Shown one piece after another: positions 14,946 to 24,072 of a stretch of 64,000 nt of DNA. The notes under the pieces were generated by a model. That model saw nothing but the letters and a program-made list of their open reading frames with translations. It ran no database searches and was not told the DNA's origin. Location of the stretch: positions 61,182-125,181 of the forward strand of contig JBFIXI010000001.1 in the NCBI GenBank assembly GCA_041605955.1. Direction: 5' to 3'. The stretch comes from JAHEJX01 sp041605955. Lineage in GTDB: Bacteria; Actinomycetota; Acidimicrobiia; Spongiisociales; UBA5794. The position numbers and the translations under genes are program-made. Positions within the stretch are counted from its first letter, which is position 1. The number at the start of each line of letters is the position of its first letter.

Positions 14946-16267
14946 CTCTTGAAGGTGTTGTCGCCGGGTCCGCCGTCGCAGGTGTCGTTGCCTAGGCCCC
15001 CGTCGAGGGTGTCGTCGCCGTCCTCGCCGAACAGGGCATCGGGCCCTTTGCCCCCACGTAGGCGGTCGTTGCCGGGTCCTCCGAACAGGGCGTCGGCGCC
15101 GGCCTCACCCCGCAGTATGTCGGGGCCACCGCCTCCGCCGAGCTGGTCGGCTTGGGTGCCTCCGAATACCTTGTCGCGGCTGCCTCCTCCGTTGACGGTG
15201 TCGCGTCCGGGCCCGGTGCGGATGACATCGCGGCCGGGGCCGCCGCACACGAGATCGCCGCCGCCGAGCGCAACGATTACGTCGGCCCCACGGCCGCCCA
15301 CGATCACGTCGGGTTGGTCGCTGCCGTACAGCTCGCGGCCGGAGGCGGCGTTGTCCGATCCGGTGCTGCCGATCACGTTGGCCGGCTGCCCGGCGCAAGA
15401 GCCCAGCTCGAGCGGAACCGGCGCTCTCGAGCCGGCGGCGTGTGGAGTCCTCAAGCTGGCGGTGATAGCGCGCTGGGCCCGCTCATTGGTGTACACGCAC
15501 TGGTGATCGTCGAAATCGTCGGCGCACTGGTCGTCGATGCGGAAGTTGAGCCAGGCCGCCGGTAGGTGCGAGTTGGAGGGCCAGACGATCAGGTCCTCGT
15601 TGTTGCCGATTGCCGTTACGTAGCTGCGGCGTTCGTTGGCCATACCCTGGATCGCGTCGACCACAACAGAGCCGGGCGCTAGGTCCTGGACGGCGCCGAA
15701 GATGAGCCCACACAGCAGCTGCGCCGCGTCGGCGAGCTCCTGGCCGTCGAGCGGCGAGTCGAGCGTGATGACCGACCGCAGGTTGCTGGGCACCGTTCCC
15801 CACGCGGCGAGGGCGTGGCTGATCACGACCCCACCCATGGAATGGCCCATCACGTGGACTGCGTCGTGGCCGACGGTCACCGTCTCGTACCACTCCCGGA
15901 ACCGGTCGCTATGGCCGGGGGCCCCGTTCGCGGTGGCATCGATAGAGGTGCAGGTGTCACCCGGCTCATAGAAGACCTCGTCACCTGTCACACAGTCCGG
16001 ATAGTCACCGGAGTAGGAGAACACGTGCAACTCCGGAGCGGGTAGCACCTCGCCGGCCGTGGCGGCGACCAGGGCGTTGACCTGGTGAGCCGGGTCTGCT
16101 GCGTTCTCACAATTCCAGCTGGACCTCAGCCCCTGGACGAACAGGACCAGGTCTGTCTGAGGTGGCTCGGCGACCTCGACACCCCGCACTGGGGTGGCTA
16201 CTGCGAAGCTCACCAGGGCGAGCAGGGCTGCGCCCACTAATTTCCATCGGCGAACGAGCGGCGGCAC
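14939..16267 (-). CDS. secreted lipase-like alpha/beta hydrolase with RTX calcium-binding repeats
   Basis: A 442-residue exported protein. Residues 1-29 form a signal peptide (RRWKLVGAALLALVSFAVATPVRG). The hydrolase domain has LVLFVQGLRSSW, the nucleophile elbow VHVMGHSMGGVV (GHSMGG) and VITLDSPLDGQEL, as in triacylglycerol lipases and PGAP1-like esterases. From about residue 325 there are many RTX nonapeptides of the GGxGxDxL type (GGRGADVIVALGGGDLVCGG, GPGNDRLRGG, GEDGDDTLDGG), which form a calcium-stabilised beta roll outside the cell. Cys residues near residues 185 and 265 and at the C-terminus suggest disulfides. It heads the operon with the dioxygenase and glycosyltransferase. Confidence 0.87.
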   Translation of the reverse strand: MPPLVRRWKLVGAALLALVSFAVATPVRGVEVAEPPQTDLVLFVQGLRSSWNCENAADPAHQVNALVAATAGEVLPAPELHVFSYSGDYPDCVTGDEVFYEPGDTCTSIDATANGAPGHSDRFREWYETVTVGHDAVHVMGHSMGGVVISHALAAWGTVPSNLRSVITLDSPLDGQELADAAQLLCGLIFGAVQDLAPGSVVVDAIQGMANERRSYVTAIGNNEDLIVWPSNSHLPAAWLNFRIDDQCADDFDDHQCVYTNERAQRAITASLRTPHAAGSRAPVPLELGSCAGQPANVIGSTGSDNAASGRELYGSDQPDVIVGGRGADVIVALGGGDLVCGGPGRDVIRTGPGRDTVNGGGSRDKVFGGTQADQLGGGGGPDILRGEAGADALFGGPGNDRLRGGKGPDALFGEDGDDTLDGGLGNDTCDGGPGDNTFKSC

Positions 16268-16584
16268 GAAGCTCCTCAGCGTGGTCTACCTGCAACGGTA
16301 CTCGCAGCGGTACCAGGACCGGTCTAGCCGGCGGGCGGTGGCGACGATGCCAATTACTGCGGGCCGTGCCCGTCGTGCTTGTCGTGCAGCCGTGGGGACC
16401 TGCGCTCGCTGAGTATCTCGTAGGGCTCCAGGAGTCGACATGGAGCCTCTCCTCACCGGAGATACAGCAGTCGGGCGATCGCCGAGTCCGCGATCTAGGC
16501 GACCCGTTCAGTGCGCAGTCCGTGTGCGGTCGTGCCAGATATCGATGTCGACCGGGCGCTGAAAGCACGGTGACCCGCGGTGCC
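16268..16584. other. intergenic stretch without a supported gene
   Basis: About 320 bases between the start of the lipase operon and the end of the flavodoxin-family gene, both on the minus strand. It must hold the lipase operon promoter. I see no coding pattern, strong hairpin or repeat array in it. Confidence 0.5.
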
Positions 16585-17328
16585 TCACATCATCTCGTCG
16601 ACGCCGGTGACCAGGTCCTCGATGGTCTCGAGCTCCGGATGGTCGAAGCGATGGCCCTCGTTCCACTTGGTGACCTGGTTGCCGTGGACGGGGAAGCCTC
16701 CGGCGTCCTTCAGCATGCGGGCGGTGTGGAGAAGGTTCCATGTCATGAACGTGGTGTTGCGCTTGGTGAAGTCGTTGTCGAGCCCAACCTCGCCGTTCTC
16801 ACCGTAGGAGGGGCCCGGCCCGATCTCCCCGATCCAGCCGCAATCGGCTTGCGGGGGTATGACGAACCCGATGTGCTGCAACGCATAGAGCACGCCCATG
16901 GAGACGTGTTTGACTCCGTCCTCGTTTCCGGTGACGACGCACGCTCCAGTCTTGCCGTAATAGATGTACTGGCCGTTCTCATTGCGTTGTCCGCTCTGGG
17001 AGTACAGCCGCTCGATGATCACCCGGCAGATCGACGACTCCTCGCCGAGCCAGATGGGCGTTCCGATCACCAGGATGTCAGCCGCCTGGACGCGGGGCCA
17101 GATGTGATCGGGCCAGTCGTCGCGTTCGGCACCGTGCTCGCGCATGTCGGGCTGTACACCAAATGCGATGTCGTAGTCGGCGGCCCGCAGGTAGTCGACC
17201 TGGACCCCGTTCTTCCCCATGATCGCCATGGAGGTCTTCATCAGCAGCTCGGTGTGCGAGGGTGCTTGCTTGGTGGGCTTGAGTGTGGTGTTGAGGTAGA
17301 GCGCTCGCAGATCGCTGTAGTCGGGCAT
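16585..17328 (-). CDS. flavodoxin-family / NADPH-dependent FMN reductase-like protein
   Basis: A 247-residue cytoplasmic protein of the flavodoxin-like fold. The first strand and phosphate loop are LRALYLNTTLKPTKQAPSHTE, and later segments ADILVIGTPIWLGEESSICRVIIERL and KTGACVVTGNEDGVKHVSMGVLYAL match the FMN-binding loops of NAD(P)H:quinone/FMN reductases (WrbA/YieF-like). ATG 17328 is preceded by GGAGGG and begins just before the first strand. Likely role: two-electron reduction of quinones or flavins using FMN. It has no operon partner on its strand. Confidence 0.83.
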   Translation of the reverse strand: MPDYSDLRALYLNTTLKPTKQAPSHTELLMKTSMAIMGKNGVQVDYLRAADYDIAFGVQPDMREHGAERDDWPDHIWPRVQAADILVIGTPIWLGEESSICRVIIERLYSQSGQRNENGQYIYYGKTGACVVTGNEDGVKHVSMGVLYALQHIGFVIPPQADCGWIGEIGPGPSYGENGEVGLDNDFTKRNTTFMTWNLLHTARMLKDAGGFPVHGNQVTKWNEGHRFDHPELETIEDLVTGVDEMM

Positions 17329-17900
17329 CGTCCCTCCGCATTCCGATAGGAACCGCAAGCCGCCGATGCGGCCGCATGGGTTTGGCTCAAGAAACTAGTG
17401 GCCGCCGCCGGTCGAGGCCGTGGTCATGCGTACTGAGGCCGGAACAAGCACGCCTCGGAGGGCGGATCGCATCGGCCCGCGCATCGGCTCGCCCATCGGG
17501 GAGCATCCCCACCGGGTCGAAGCCGCCCGGCACAGTTAATCACGCAGGTGGGCGCCAAGACCCGCAACGACCGGGACGTGCCCAATCCGGCACGCAGTAT
17601 CGGGCAGACGGCCGACCGGATCGTGGCGCCTGGTTCTCGTGGACCACCAAACCGGCAGACTCACTCGGCTTCGGCGCGCATCGCTCAGGTCGTGGCTGTA
17701 CAAAACGCCTGTTCAGGGTATGTCGCGAATCCCCCTCTGGCCGTGACCTAACCATGACTTGCCGTCCTAACGCAGCCCGCTGAGGGGGCGCTAGCGGACC
17801 ACAAAGGGGCGGGGCGCACGTTCGGTGCATGAAGCACCGAGCACAACTCTTGGCGAGTCCTAGAGGCTCGCCCACCGGTCCGACCTGCTACAACAGGGCA
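17329..17900. other. divergent intergenic region without a supported gene
   Basis: About 570 bases between the divergently read flavodoxin-family gene and the HpcH/HpaI lyase. Both promoters should be here. Several short open frames exist, but none shows a conserved domain or ribosome-binding site. TACAAC lies seven bases before the lyase ATG and could be a -10 of a leaderless transcript, which is weak evidence. Confidence 0.4.
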
Positions 17901-18737
17901 ATGGCGGCCCGGACCTACCTGTTCGTTCCTGGAGACAACCGCCGGATGCTCTCCAAGGCGCATCTGCGAGGCGCCGGAGCGGTGATCGCCGACCTCGAAG
18001 ACGCCGTCGCCGCGGGGGGCAAGGAAGCGGCTCGCTCAATGGTGGCCCGGTGGCTGGACGAAGTTGGGGGAGTGGGTGTGGAGCTTTGGGTTCGGGTCAA
18101 TCCGGGTGAGCTTCTCGAAGCCGACGTTGCCGCCCTCTCCGCTCGGGCCGTCACCGGAGTCGTTGTCCCGAAGGTGACCGGCCCAAGGGACGTCGGCGCG
18201 GCGGTCGCCGCCCTCGAACGGGCTGCCCTCGACAAGGCAGGGATCATCCCAATGGTCGAGGCGGCAGCCGCGCTGGCCTCGATCCACGAGATCGTCGCCG
18301 CCCCCCGCATCCACCAACTCATGCTGGGCGACATGGACCTCGGCGCCGAGCTAGGGATGGCGCCGACATCGCCTGGATGGACGTCGATCCGAGTCCAACT
18401 GGTGGTCGCCTCCGCGGCGGCGGGACTGGTCGGGCCCATCGGCCCGGTCGACCCCGACTTCACCGATCTCGACCGGATCGCGGCCGAGACCCGGGAGCTG
18501 TACGAGCTGGGCTTCCGTAGCCGCCCGGCAATCCACCCGGCGCAGCTGCCTCCGATGGAACGGGCCCTGGCCCCGACAGACGCCGAGGTCGGATGGGCGC
18601 GCGGCATCGTCGCGTTGCTCGACGAGACCACCGGCGTTGCGGTCGACGAGGCGGGCCGCATGATCGACGAGGCAGTGGCCAAACGGGCTCGGCGAATCCT
18701 CGACGAGGCCGCGCCGGAGGCGAGCTTCGAGGCGTGA
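17901..18737 (+). CDS. HpcH/HpaI aldolase/citrate lyase family protein
   Basis: A 278-residue protein of the CitE/HpcH family. It begins RTYLFVPGDNRRMLSKA, has VIADLEDAVA (the Mg-binding Glu/Asp), LWVRVNPGELLEADV, GVVVPKVTGP, IIPMVEAAAAL, LMLGDMDLGAELGM and IGPVDPDFTDLD with GFRSRPAIHPAQLPPMERAL. These are all family landmarks of citryl-CoA/malyl-CoA lyase-like enzymes that cleave or form C-C bonds at a beta-hydroxyacyl group. ATG 17901 is where homology starts; the frame extends upstream without conservation. It converges on the hydroxyacid dehydrogenase of the tripartite transporter operon, suggesting shared organic-acid metabolism. Confidence 0.88.
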   Translation: MAARTYLFVPGDNRRMLSKAHLRGAGAVIADLEDAVAAGGKEAARSMVARWLDEVGGVGVELWVRVNPGELLEADVAALSARAVTGVVVPKVTGPRDVGAAVAALERAALDKAGIIPMVEAAAALASIHEIVAAPRIHQLMLGDMDLGAELGMAPTSPGWTSIRVQLVVASAAAGLVGPIGPVDPDFTDLDRIAAETRELYELGFRSRPAIHPAQLPPMERALAPTDAEVGWARGIVALLDETTGVAVDEAGRMIDEAVAKRARRILDEAAPEASFEA

Positions 18738-18745
18738 GCCGGACT

Positions 18746-19714
18746 TCAGGAGGGCGTCAGCACCCGAACCGGAGCGCCGCCCAGAAATGCAGCGATCGCC
18801 TCGACCGTCTCCGCGTAGAACACCTCGTAGGTCTCTCGGGTGACGTAGCCGATGTGCGGGGTGGTCAGCAGGCCGGGGGTCGAGCGTAGCGGGTGATCCG
18901 GCGGCAGCGGCTCTGTGGTGTAGACGTCGAGCGCCGCGCCGGCCAGGGTGCCGCTCTCGAGCGCATAGATGAGCGCCTCCTCGTCGACGATGCCGCCGCG
19001 CGAAGTGTTGATGAGGTATGCGGTCGGCTTGATCAGCGCCAGCTCGGCGGAGCCGATGAGTCCTGTGGTGCGCTGGCTCAGCCTGAGGTGGATAGAGATG
19101 AAGTCCGACTCCCGCAACAGCGTTTCCCTTTCGATAAGCTGCACCCCGACGTGGCGACACCGCTCGTCCGTCAGGTTCTCGCTCCAAGCGCTGATCTCCA
19201 TGCCGAAGCCGGCGGCCAGCCGAGCCACCGCCGCGCCGAGACGTCCCAAGCCGATAATGCCGAGCCGGGCACCTCGCAGGTCTCGGCCCAAGCCCACCTG
19301 CCAGCCCCCGGTGCCGACCGACTGCTGTTCTGCGATCAGGTTGCGGGCCAGGGCGAGCATCAAGGCCAGCGTCAGCTCGGCGGTGGCGTGGCCCGGTGAG
19401 CCCGTGCCGCAGACCGTGATGCCCAACTCCGTGGCGGCCGCCAGGTCGATGGCGGCGTTACGTCGTCCGGTTGTCACCAGCAGACGGAGGTGCGGTAGTC
19501 GCTCGAGCAGCTGGCGGGGAAACGGGGTGCGCTCACGCATGGCGCACACGACGTCGAACGGCTCCAGGCGGGCAATCAGCTCCGGGCCAAAGTCGAGGTG
19601 GTCGGAGAAGATCGTGACTTCAACCGCGTTCGGCAGCGTCGACCAGTCGGCGCAAACCGAAGCCACTTCCTGGTAGTCGTCGAGGACGGCGACCCGCACC
19701 CGTCTCGCCGTCAC
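18746..19714 (-). CDS. D-2-hydroxyacid dehydrogenase family protein
   Basis: A 322-residue NAD-dependent dehydrogenase. The Rossmann motif is LGIIGLGRLGAAVARL, the substrate-binding TTGRRNAAIDLAAA precedes it, and the catalytic Arg/Glu/His set appears in INTSRGGIVDEEAL, TLAGAALDVYTTEPLPP and LLTTPHIGYVT. It belongs to the glycerate/phosphoglycerate dehydrogenase-like group that interconverts 2-oxoacids and D-2-hydroxyacids. The GTG start overlaps the stop of the isocitrate-lyase-family gene (GTGA), so it is the last gene of the tct operon. The much longer open frame upstream is only a shadow of that gene. Confidence 0.9.
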   Translation of the reverse strand: MTARRVRVAVLDDYQEVASVCADWSTLPNAVEVTIFSDHLDFGPELIARLEPFDVVCAMRERTPFPRQLLERLPHLRLLVTTGRRNAAIDLAAATELGITVCGTGSPGHATAELTLALMLALARNLIAEQQSVGTGGWQVGLGRDLRGARLGIIGLGRLGAAVARLAAGFGMEISAWSENLTDERCRHVGVQLIERETLLRESDFISIHLRLSQRTTGLIGSAELALIKPTAYLINTSRGGIVDEEALIYALESGTLAGAALDVYTTEPLPPDHPLRSTPGLLTTPHIGYVTRETYEVFYAETVEAIAAFLGGAPVRVLTPS

Positions 19715-20595
19715 GAGCTCAGGGCGGCGTCGGCGGCGAGCAGGCCGGGGAGCCCAACGAATTCGAGGTATTCGCCGAATGCTGTGACCGCCGCCGCATC
19801 GCCGCGTCCGTCGGGCGCGGCTCGCAGCTTGGTGAAGAAGTCGGTGAGGGCGCGGTGGGTCGCCAGGATGGAGGCCACCGGGATGGAGACCCGGGCCACG
19901 CCGAGCTCGCGTAGCTCGGGGATCGGAATCGGCTCGGTGGCCACACCCGTCACCGCGTCCATCAGGTTCACCGACAGCAGCCCGTCGATGGCATCGACCG
20001 CCTGGGCTATCTCGGCGCGCCCGGGTATGGCGTCGATGAAGACCATATCGGCGCCGGCCTCCAGGTAGACCCGGCAACGACGAATCGCCTCGTCCATCCC
20101 ATGGGTGGCAGCGGCGTCGGTGCGGGCATTGATGACGAATTCGGGGTCGTGGTGGTCTCGGGCTTGCGCGCAGGCGCGCACCTTGGCGGCCATCTCCTCA
20201 GCGGCGATGACCGCCTTGCCTGCCAGATGCCCGCACCGCTTGGGGAAGGTCTGATCCTCGATGTTCATCCCGGCTGCGCCCATCTCGATCAGCCGGCGAG
20301 TTGACTCGGCGGCATTGAGCGGCCCTCCGCCCCCGGTGTCGGCGTCGGCCATCACGGGCACATCGACCGCGGCGACTATCCGCCGTGTCGCCTCCAGGTT
20401 CTCCGTCATCGAGAGCAGGCCTATGTCGGGAAGGCCCAGCAGAGAGCCGGCCAGGCCGAAGCCGGACACCTGGATCGCTTCGAAACCGGCCGTGGCGATG
20501 ACTTTGGCCGACAGCGCGTCGTGGCACCCGGGCACCACCAGCGCTCTCCGCTTCTGCAGAGCCCGGCGCAGCACGGTCGAAGCACGCCCCGCCAA
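19711..20595 (-). CDS. isocitrate lyase/PEP mutase family protein
   Basis: A 294-residue TIM-barrel enzyme of the ICL/PEPM superfamily. Visible landmarks: VPGCHDALSAKVIATAGFEAIQVSG, the Asp/metal region VPVMADADTGGGG, the catalytic-loop motif KRCGHLAGK (the ICL K-K-C-G-H motif), VINARTDA and AGADMVFIDA. Short members like this are methylisocitrate, oxaloacetate-hydrolase or 2,3-dimethylmalate lyase-like C-C lyases. It starts at TTG four bases after the TctA stop, with GAGGTG of the TctA end as ribosome-binding site. Placed behind a tripartite transporter, it probably cleaves the imported acid or its product. Confidence 0.87.
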   Translation of the reverse strand: MAGRASTVLRRALQKRRALVVPGCHDALSAKVIATAGFEAIQVSGFGLAGSLLGLPDIGLLSMTENLEATRRIVAAVDVPVMADADTGGGGPLNAAESTRRLIEMGAAGMNIEDQTFPKRCGHLAGKAVIAAEEMAAKVRACAQARDHHDPEFVINARTDAAATHGMDEAIRRCRVYLEAGADMVFIDAIPGRAEIAQAVDAIDGLLSVNLMDAVTGVATEPIPIPELRELGVARVSIPVASILATHRALTDFFTKLRAAPDGRGDAAAVTAFGEYLEFVGLPGLLAADAALSS

Positions 20596-20598
20596 GCG

Positions 20599-22125
20599 CT
20601 ACACCTCGGCGCCGGAGTCGGCGAACTCGTCCTTGATGTGCGCGCCCCGCAGCCGGTCGAGGATCTGCGGCAGAAACAACACGACCACGACGGCCAGCGC
20701 CAAGATGATATTCAGCGGCCCGTCGAGGAAGGTTAGATAGTCGCCGTCGGAGGCGACCAGCGAGCGGCGGAAGTTCTGTTCGAGGTCGTCGCCCAGGATC
20801 AAGCCCATCAGCACCGGCGCCAGCGGCACGTCCATCTTGCGCATGAAGTAGCCGAGCACCCCGAAGATCGTCATGATCGTGATGTCGAGTGGGCTGTTGT
20901 TCACCGAGTACACCCCGATGTACGACACCACGAGGATGATCGGCATCAAGAACCACGTCGGGATCCGCAGGATCTGAACGAACATCTTGACCAGCGGGAA
21001 GTTGAGCAGCAGCAACATCGCGTTGCCGATGAACATCGAGGCGATCAGCGTCCAGATCAGCTCAGGGGTTTGCTCGAAGACGTTGCCGGTGCCGGGGCGG
21101 ATCCCGAGCGAGATGAGTATGCCCAGCAGGACGGCGGTGGTGCCCGAGCCGGGGATGCCGAGGGTGAACAGCGGCACCAGCGAGCCTCCGGCGGCGGCGT
21201 TGTTGGCCGACTCCGGAGCGGCGACGCCGCGGATGTCCCCGTTGCCGAACGTCCCGTCACGGTCCGACAGCCGGCGCTCCAGCCCGTATGACATGAACCC
21301 GGCCACCGAGGCGCCGGTGCCCGGCAGCAGGCCCACGAAGAACCCGATGAAGGAGCCGCGAATGATGGCGCCGAGCGAGAAGACGAACTCCTTGAAGGAC
21401 ACCCAGATCCGCTCCGCCTTCTGGAACACGACGCTCTCGCCCCTGACGTGGTCCTCGAGCAGGGTGAGCACCTCGGACACCGCGAACAGGCCGATGGCAA
21501 TGATGACGAAGTCGAGGCCCTCCTGCAGCTTGAGCTCACCGAATGTGTAGCGCACGACGCCCGTCTGCAGATCGGTGCCCACGGTTGCCAGCATGACGCC
21601 GAAGGTGACGGCCAGCAGGCCCTTGATGAGGCTGCGGCCGGCGAGGCTGGAGACGGTAGCGAACGCCAGCACGACGACCATGAACTTCTCCGGCGACTGG
21701 AAGTTGGTGGTCACCTCGGCCAGTGGCGGTCCGAAGAACATGAGCCCCAAGACGGCCCCGATCCCGGCGATGAAGGATCCGATGGCGGAGATCGCGAGGG
21801 CTTGGCCGGCTCTGCCCTGGCGCGCCATTTGGTAGCCGTCGAGCGTGGTCACCACCGAGGATGCTTCGCCGGGAACGTTGAGCAGGATGCTCGTTGTCGA
21901 TCCCCCGTACTGCGAGCCGTAGTAGACGCTGGCCAGCAGGATCAACGTAGAGGCGTCTTCCAATCCGAGGCTGAGCGTGATCGGGAAGAGGATGGCCACG
22001 CCGGTGATCGGCCCGATGCCGGGCAGAACGCCTATCAGGGTGCCCAGCAGAGCTCCGACCGCGGCGTAGAGCAGGTTCTCCAAGGTCAGCGCGGCGGCGA
22101 ATCCATCGAGGAGGTTGAAGTCCAT
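20599..22125 (-). CDS. tctA: tripartite tricarboxylate transporter large permease TctA
   Basis: A 508-residue polytopic membrane protein with the TctA signature throughout: GALLGTLIGVLPGIGPITGVAILFP near the N-terminus, YYGSQYGGSTTSILLNVPGE, and GLLPGTGASVAGFMSYGLERR with FTLGIPGSGTTAVLLG in the second half. Both halves carry the inverted-topology P-G-x-G loops that form the transport path. It couples import of a carboxylate to an ion gradient together with TctB and a periplasmic TctC. It lies 93 bases after tctB and is followed directly by the isocitrate-lyase-family gene. Confidence 0.93.
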   Translation of the reverse strand: MDFNLLDGFAAALTLENLLYAAVGALLGTLIGVLPGIGPITGVAILFPITLSLGLEDASTLILLASVYYGSQYGGSTTSILLNVPGEASSVVTTLDGYQMARQGRAGQALAISAIGSFIAGIGAVLGLMFFGPPLAEVTTNFQSPEKFMVVVLAFATVSSLAGRSLIKGLLAVTFGVMLATVGTDLQTGVVRYTFGELKLQEGLDFVIIAIGLFAVSEVLTLLEDHVRGESVVFQKAERIWVSFKEFVFSLGAIIRGSFIGFFVGLLPGTGASVAGFMSYGLERRLSDRDGTFGNGDIRGVAAPESANNAAAGGSLVPLFTLGIPGSGTTAVLLGILISLGIRPGTGNVFEQTPELIWTLIASMFIGNAMLLLLNFPLVKMFVQILRIPTWFLMPIILVVSYIGVYSVNNSPLDITIMTIFGVLGYFMRKMDVPLAPVLMGLILGDDLEQNFRRSLVASDGDYLTFLDGPLNIILALAVVVVLFLPQILDRLRGAHIKDEFADSGAEV

Positions 22126-22218
22126 CAGCAGTCCTTGCCAGCGCGTTGACGAGATCCACGCAGGCGCGCTGCGGCGGTCATCCGGCGGTCCTCGATGATT
22201 CCGGTTTCGCCGGCCGCA

Positions 22219-22746
22219 TCAAAAACCGCCCCACAGGCCGTCGGGGAGTCGCAGTTCGAGCCAGTTGTTGAACACGAATGCCAGCACGACGGCGAATGCG
22301 AAGGAGAGGGGAACCAGCTTGGCCAGCGGCCCATCGAAGAAGATCCCGATCAGGATCGCCATCAGCGTGCTGGCGATTATGAAACCGAGCGGCTCCAGCA
22401 ACTGACCGAACAAGAACGACACGGCGACGATGATGACCAGCCGCCATGCAATGCTGAATTGGGCCCAGCGAGGCGACTCTTCGGGCTTGATGATCAGCAG
22501 CAGGGCGAAAGCTGCAAACAGAATGCCCAGCAGGGTCGGAAGCGTCTTGGGCCCGACCGGGCCGGAACCGAACTGGGTGATCTGGAAGTTACGAGTCTCG
22601 GCGACGTACCAGATAGCGACCGCCAGGCAGATGAGGCCGAGCACTCGATCACCGGCGTGTCCGCGATCTGCCGCCTGGGAGGGAAGGCCGCCGCCCGGGT
22701 CGTCGCCGGACGCCTGGTTGGCGCCGGGATGCGATCCGTTCGTCAT
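22219..22746 (-). CDS. tctB: tripartite tricarboxylate transporter small permease TctB
   Basis: A 175-residue protein with a 30-residue soluble N-terminus and four membrane helices: about 33-50 (VLGLICLAVAIWYVAET), 72-90 (TLPTLLGILFAAFALLLII), 105-150 (LVIIVAVSFLFGQLLEPLGFIIASTLMAILIGIFF) and 152-168 (LVPLSFAFAVVLAFVFNNW). The FG.GPVGPKTLP segment after helix 1 is typical of TctB. It is encoded between tctC and tctA in the usual order. Confidence 0.88.
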   Translation of the reverse strand: MTNGSHPGANQASGDDPGGGLPSQAADRGHAGDRVLGLICLAVAIWYVAETRNFQITQFGSGPVGPKTLPTLLGILFAAFALLLIIKPEESPRWAQFSIAWRLVIIVAVSFLFGQLLEPLGFIIASTLMAILIGIFFDGPLAKLVPLSFAFAVVLAFVFNNWLELRLPDGLWGGF

Positions 22747-22782
22747 GTCACTCTCCCTCCCAGGTGCAGATACTCTTACGAA

Positions 22783-23814
22783 TCAGCTCCCGGCGACCAG
22801 TCCGAAGGGCTCGGAGAGGGTGCGGAAGCTGTCGACCGCGCCGAGGGCGAACTTCTGGAAGTCGTCGCCCAGCAGCCGCAGGGGAGACAGGCCGTTGTCC
22901 GCCCGGGCCGTGGCCCAATCCGACGAGGCCTCGACCTGGCCGAGCGCGTCGACCCAGAAGTTGTAAGCGTCGTCGCTCATGCCGCCGGGGGCGAGCAGGC
23001 CGCGCCACACCGGGAAGATGGTCTCATATCCGAGCTCGACCGTCGTCGGCGCATCCATCCCTTCGATGCGGTCTTCACCCATCACGGCGAGAATGCGCAG
23101 GTTCTCGTTGCCAATGGTCTCGGAGACGTCACCGGGGAACACGGCGATCTCGCCACCGAGAAGCGCGTTCTGCGCCTCACCGCCGCCGTCGTACGCCACC
23201 CAGGGCACCACTGCCGGGTCGACGCCGACCTCCTCGGCGAACAGCAACAGCTTGAAGTGGTCCTGGCCGCCTACCGGCGAGCCGCCGCCGAAGGTGATCG
23301 CAGTCGGATCGGTCTGCATGGCGGCAACCAGGTCGTCGAGGGTCTGATAGGGGCTCTCGGTGGTGACGGCAAAGACTCCGAAGTCCGCGCCGATCGCGCC
23401 GATCCAACGGAACTGGTCGGCTTCGAGGCCGGTGTATTGGTTCTGCGCAAACCGGATCGCCGTCGCCGGAGAGGCCGCGATGACCAGGTCGTCCTCGTCG
23501 CTGCGGTTGGCTGCCACGTCGGCAAAGGCAACCCCGCCGCCTCCACCGGGCTGGTTGGTCACGACGACGTTGCTCGTCAGGCCGAGCGACTCGAACAGCC
23601 CGCCGATCGAGCGGCAGGTGAAGTCCCAGCCGCCGCCGGCGTCGGCAGGAGCAATGCACTCCGGCGAGGCCGGGGTGAAGGCGGCGGGTGCCGTCGTCGT
23701 CGGCGCCTGCGTCGTACCGGGGGCCTGTGTGGTGTCGGCGTCGTCGTCCCCACACGCCGCCGCCACGAGGGCCAGGGTGAGGAGCAGCGCTGTCAGTCGC
23801 ACCATGTAGCGCAT
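22783..23814 (-). CDS. tctC: tripartite tricarboxylate transporter substrate-binding lipoprotein TctC
   Basis: A 343-residue exported binding protein. The signal peptide LTALLLTLALVAAACGDDD ends in a lipobox (A-A-C) and is followed by a Thr/Ala/Pro-rich linker. The mature part has GGWDFTCRSIGGLFESLGL, VVVTNQPGGGGGVAFADVA, LAGVG-type DDLVAAMQTDPTAITFGGGSPVG and GMDAPTTVELGYETIFPVWRG, all standard in the BugT/TctC family. ATG 23814 follows AAAGGAAGG; the frame extends upstream without conservation. It is the first gene of the operon tctC-tctB-tctA-lyase-dehydrogenase. The ligand is a carboxylate but not further predictable. Confidence 0.9.
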   Translation of the reverse strand: MRYMVRLTALLLTLALVAAACGDDDADTTQAPGTTQAPTTTAPAAFTPASPECIAPADAGGGWDFTCRSIGGLFESLGLTSNVVVTNQPGGGGGVAFADVAANRSDEDDLVIAASPATAIRFAQNQYTGLEADQFRWIGAIGADFGVFAVTTESPYQTLDDLVAAMQTDPTAITFGGGSPVGGQDHFKLLLFAEEVGVDPAVVPWVAYDGGGEAQNALLGGEIAVFPGDVSETIGNENLRILAVMGEDRIEGMDAPTTVELGYETIFPVWRGLLAPGGMSDDAYNFWVDALGQVEASSDWATARADNGLSPLRLLGDDFQKFALGAVDSFRTLSEPFGLVAGS

Positions 23815-24072
23815 GTTCAATGCCTTCCTTTCGATTGCGGGAACCCGACACGCAAGGTCGGCGCCGGGCTCCAAGAACCCAGGATATGGCCTAACGGGTC
23901 GAAAAAGCCAAAAGCTGGGCGGCAACGGAGCGCCCGGCGACCCGCCGCGGGGAGCCGGAGACGGGCCGGCGCGACAACTTTTCGCGCTCTCCGTCACTTG
24001 CTACGTCCGATTGGTAGCCTCCAGGCACGGCCGCGATCGGCCAGGTCTCATGACGGAGTGAAGGGGAGGACT

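Noticed and set aside
22195..24072. Very long open frame that joins the LVIVD gene from far upstream on the plus strand
   Set aside because: It is antisense to tctB and tctC, is rich in Gln/Asp/Arg of shadow type, and the real gene has its own ribosome-binding site and signal peptide at 24073.
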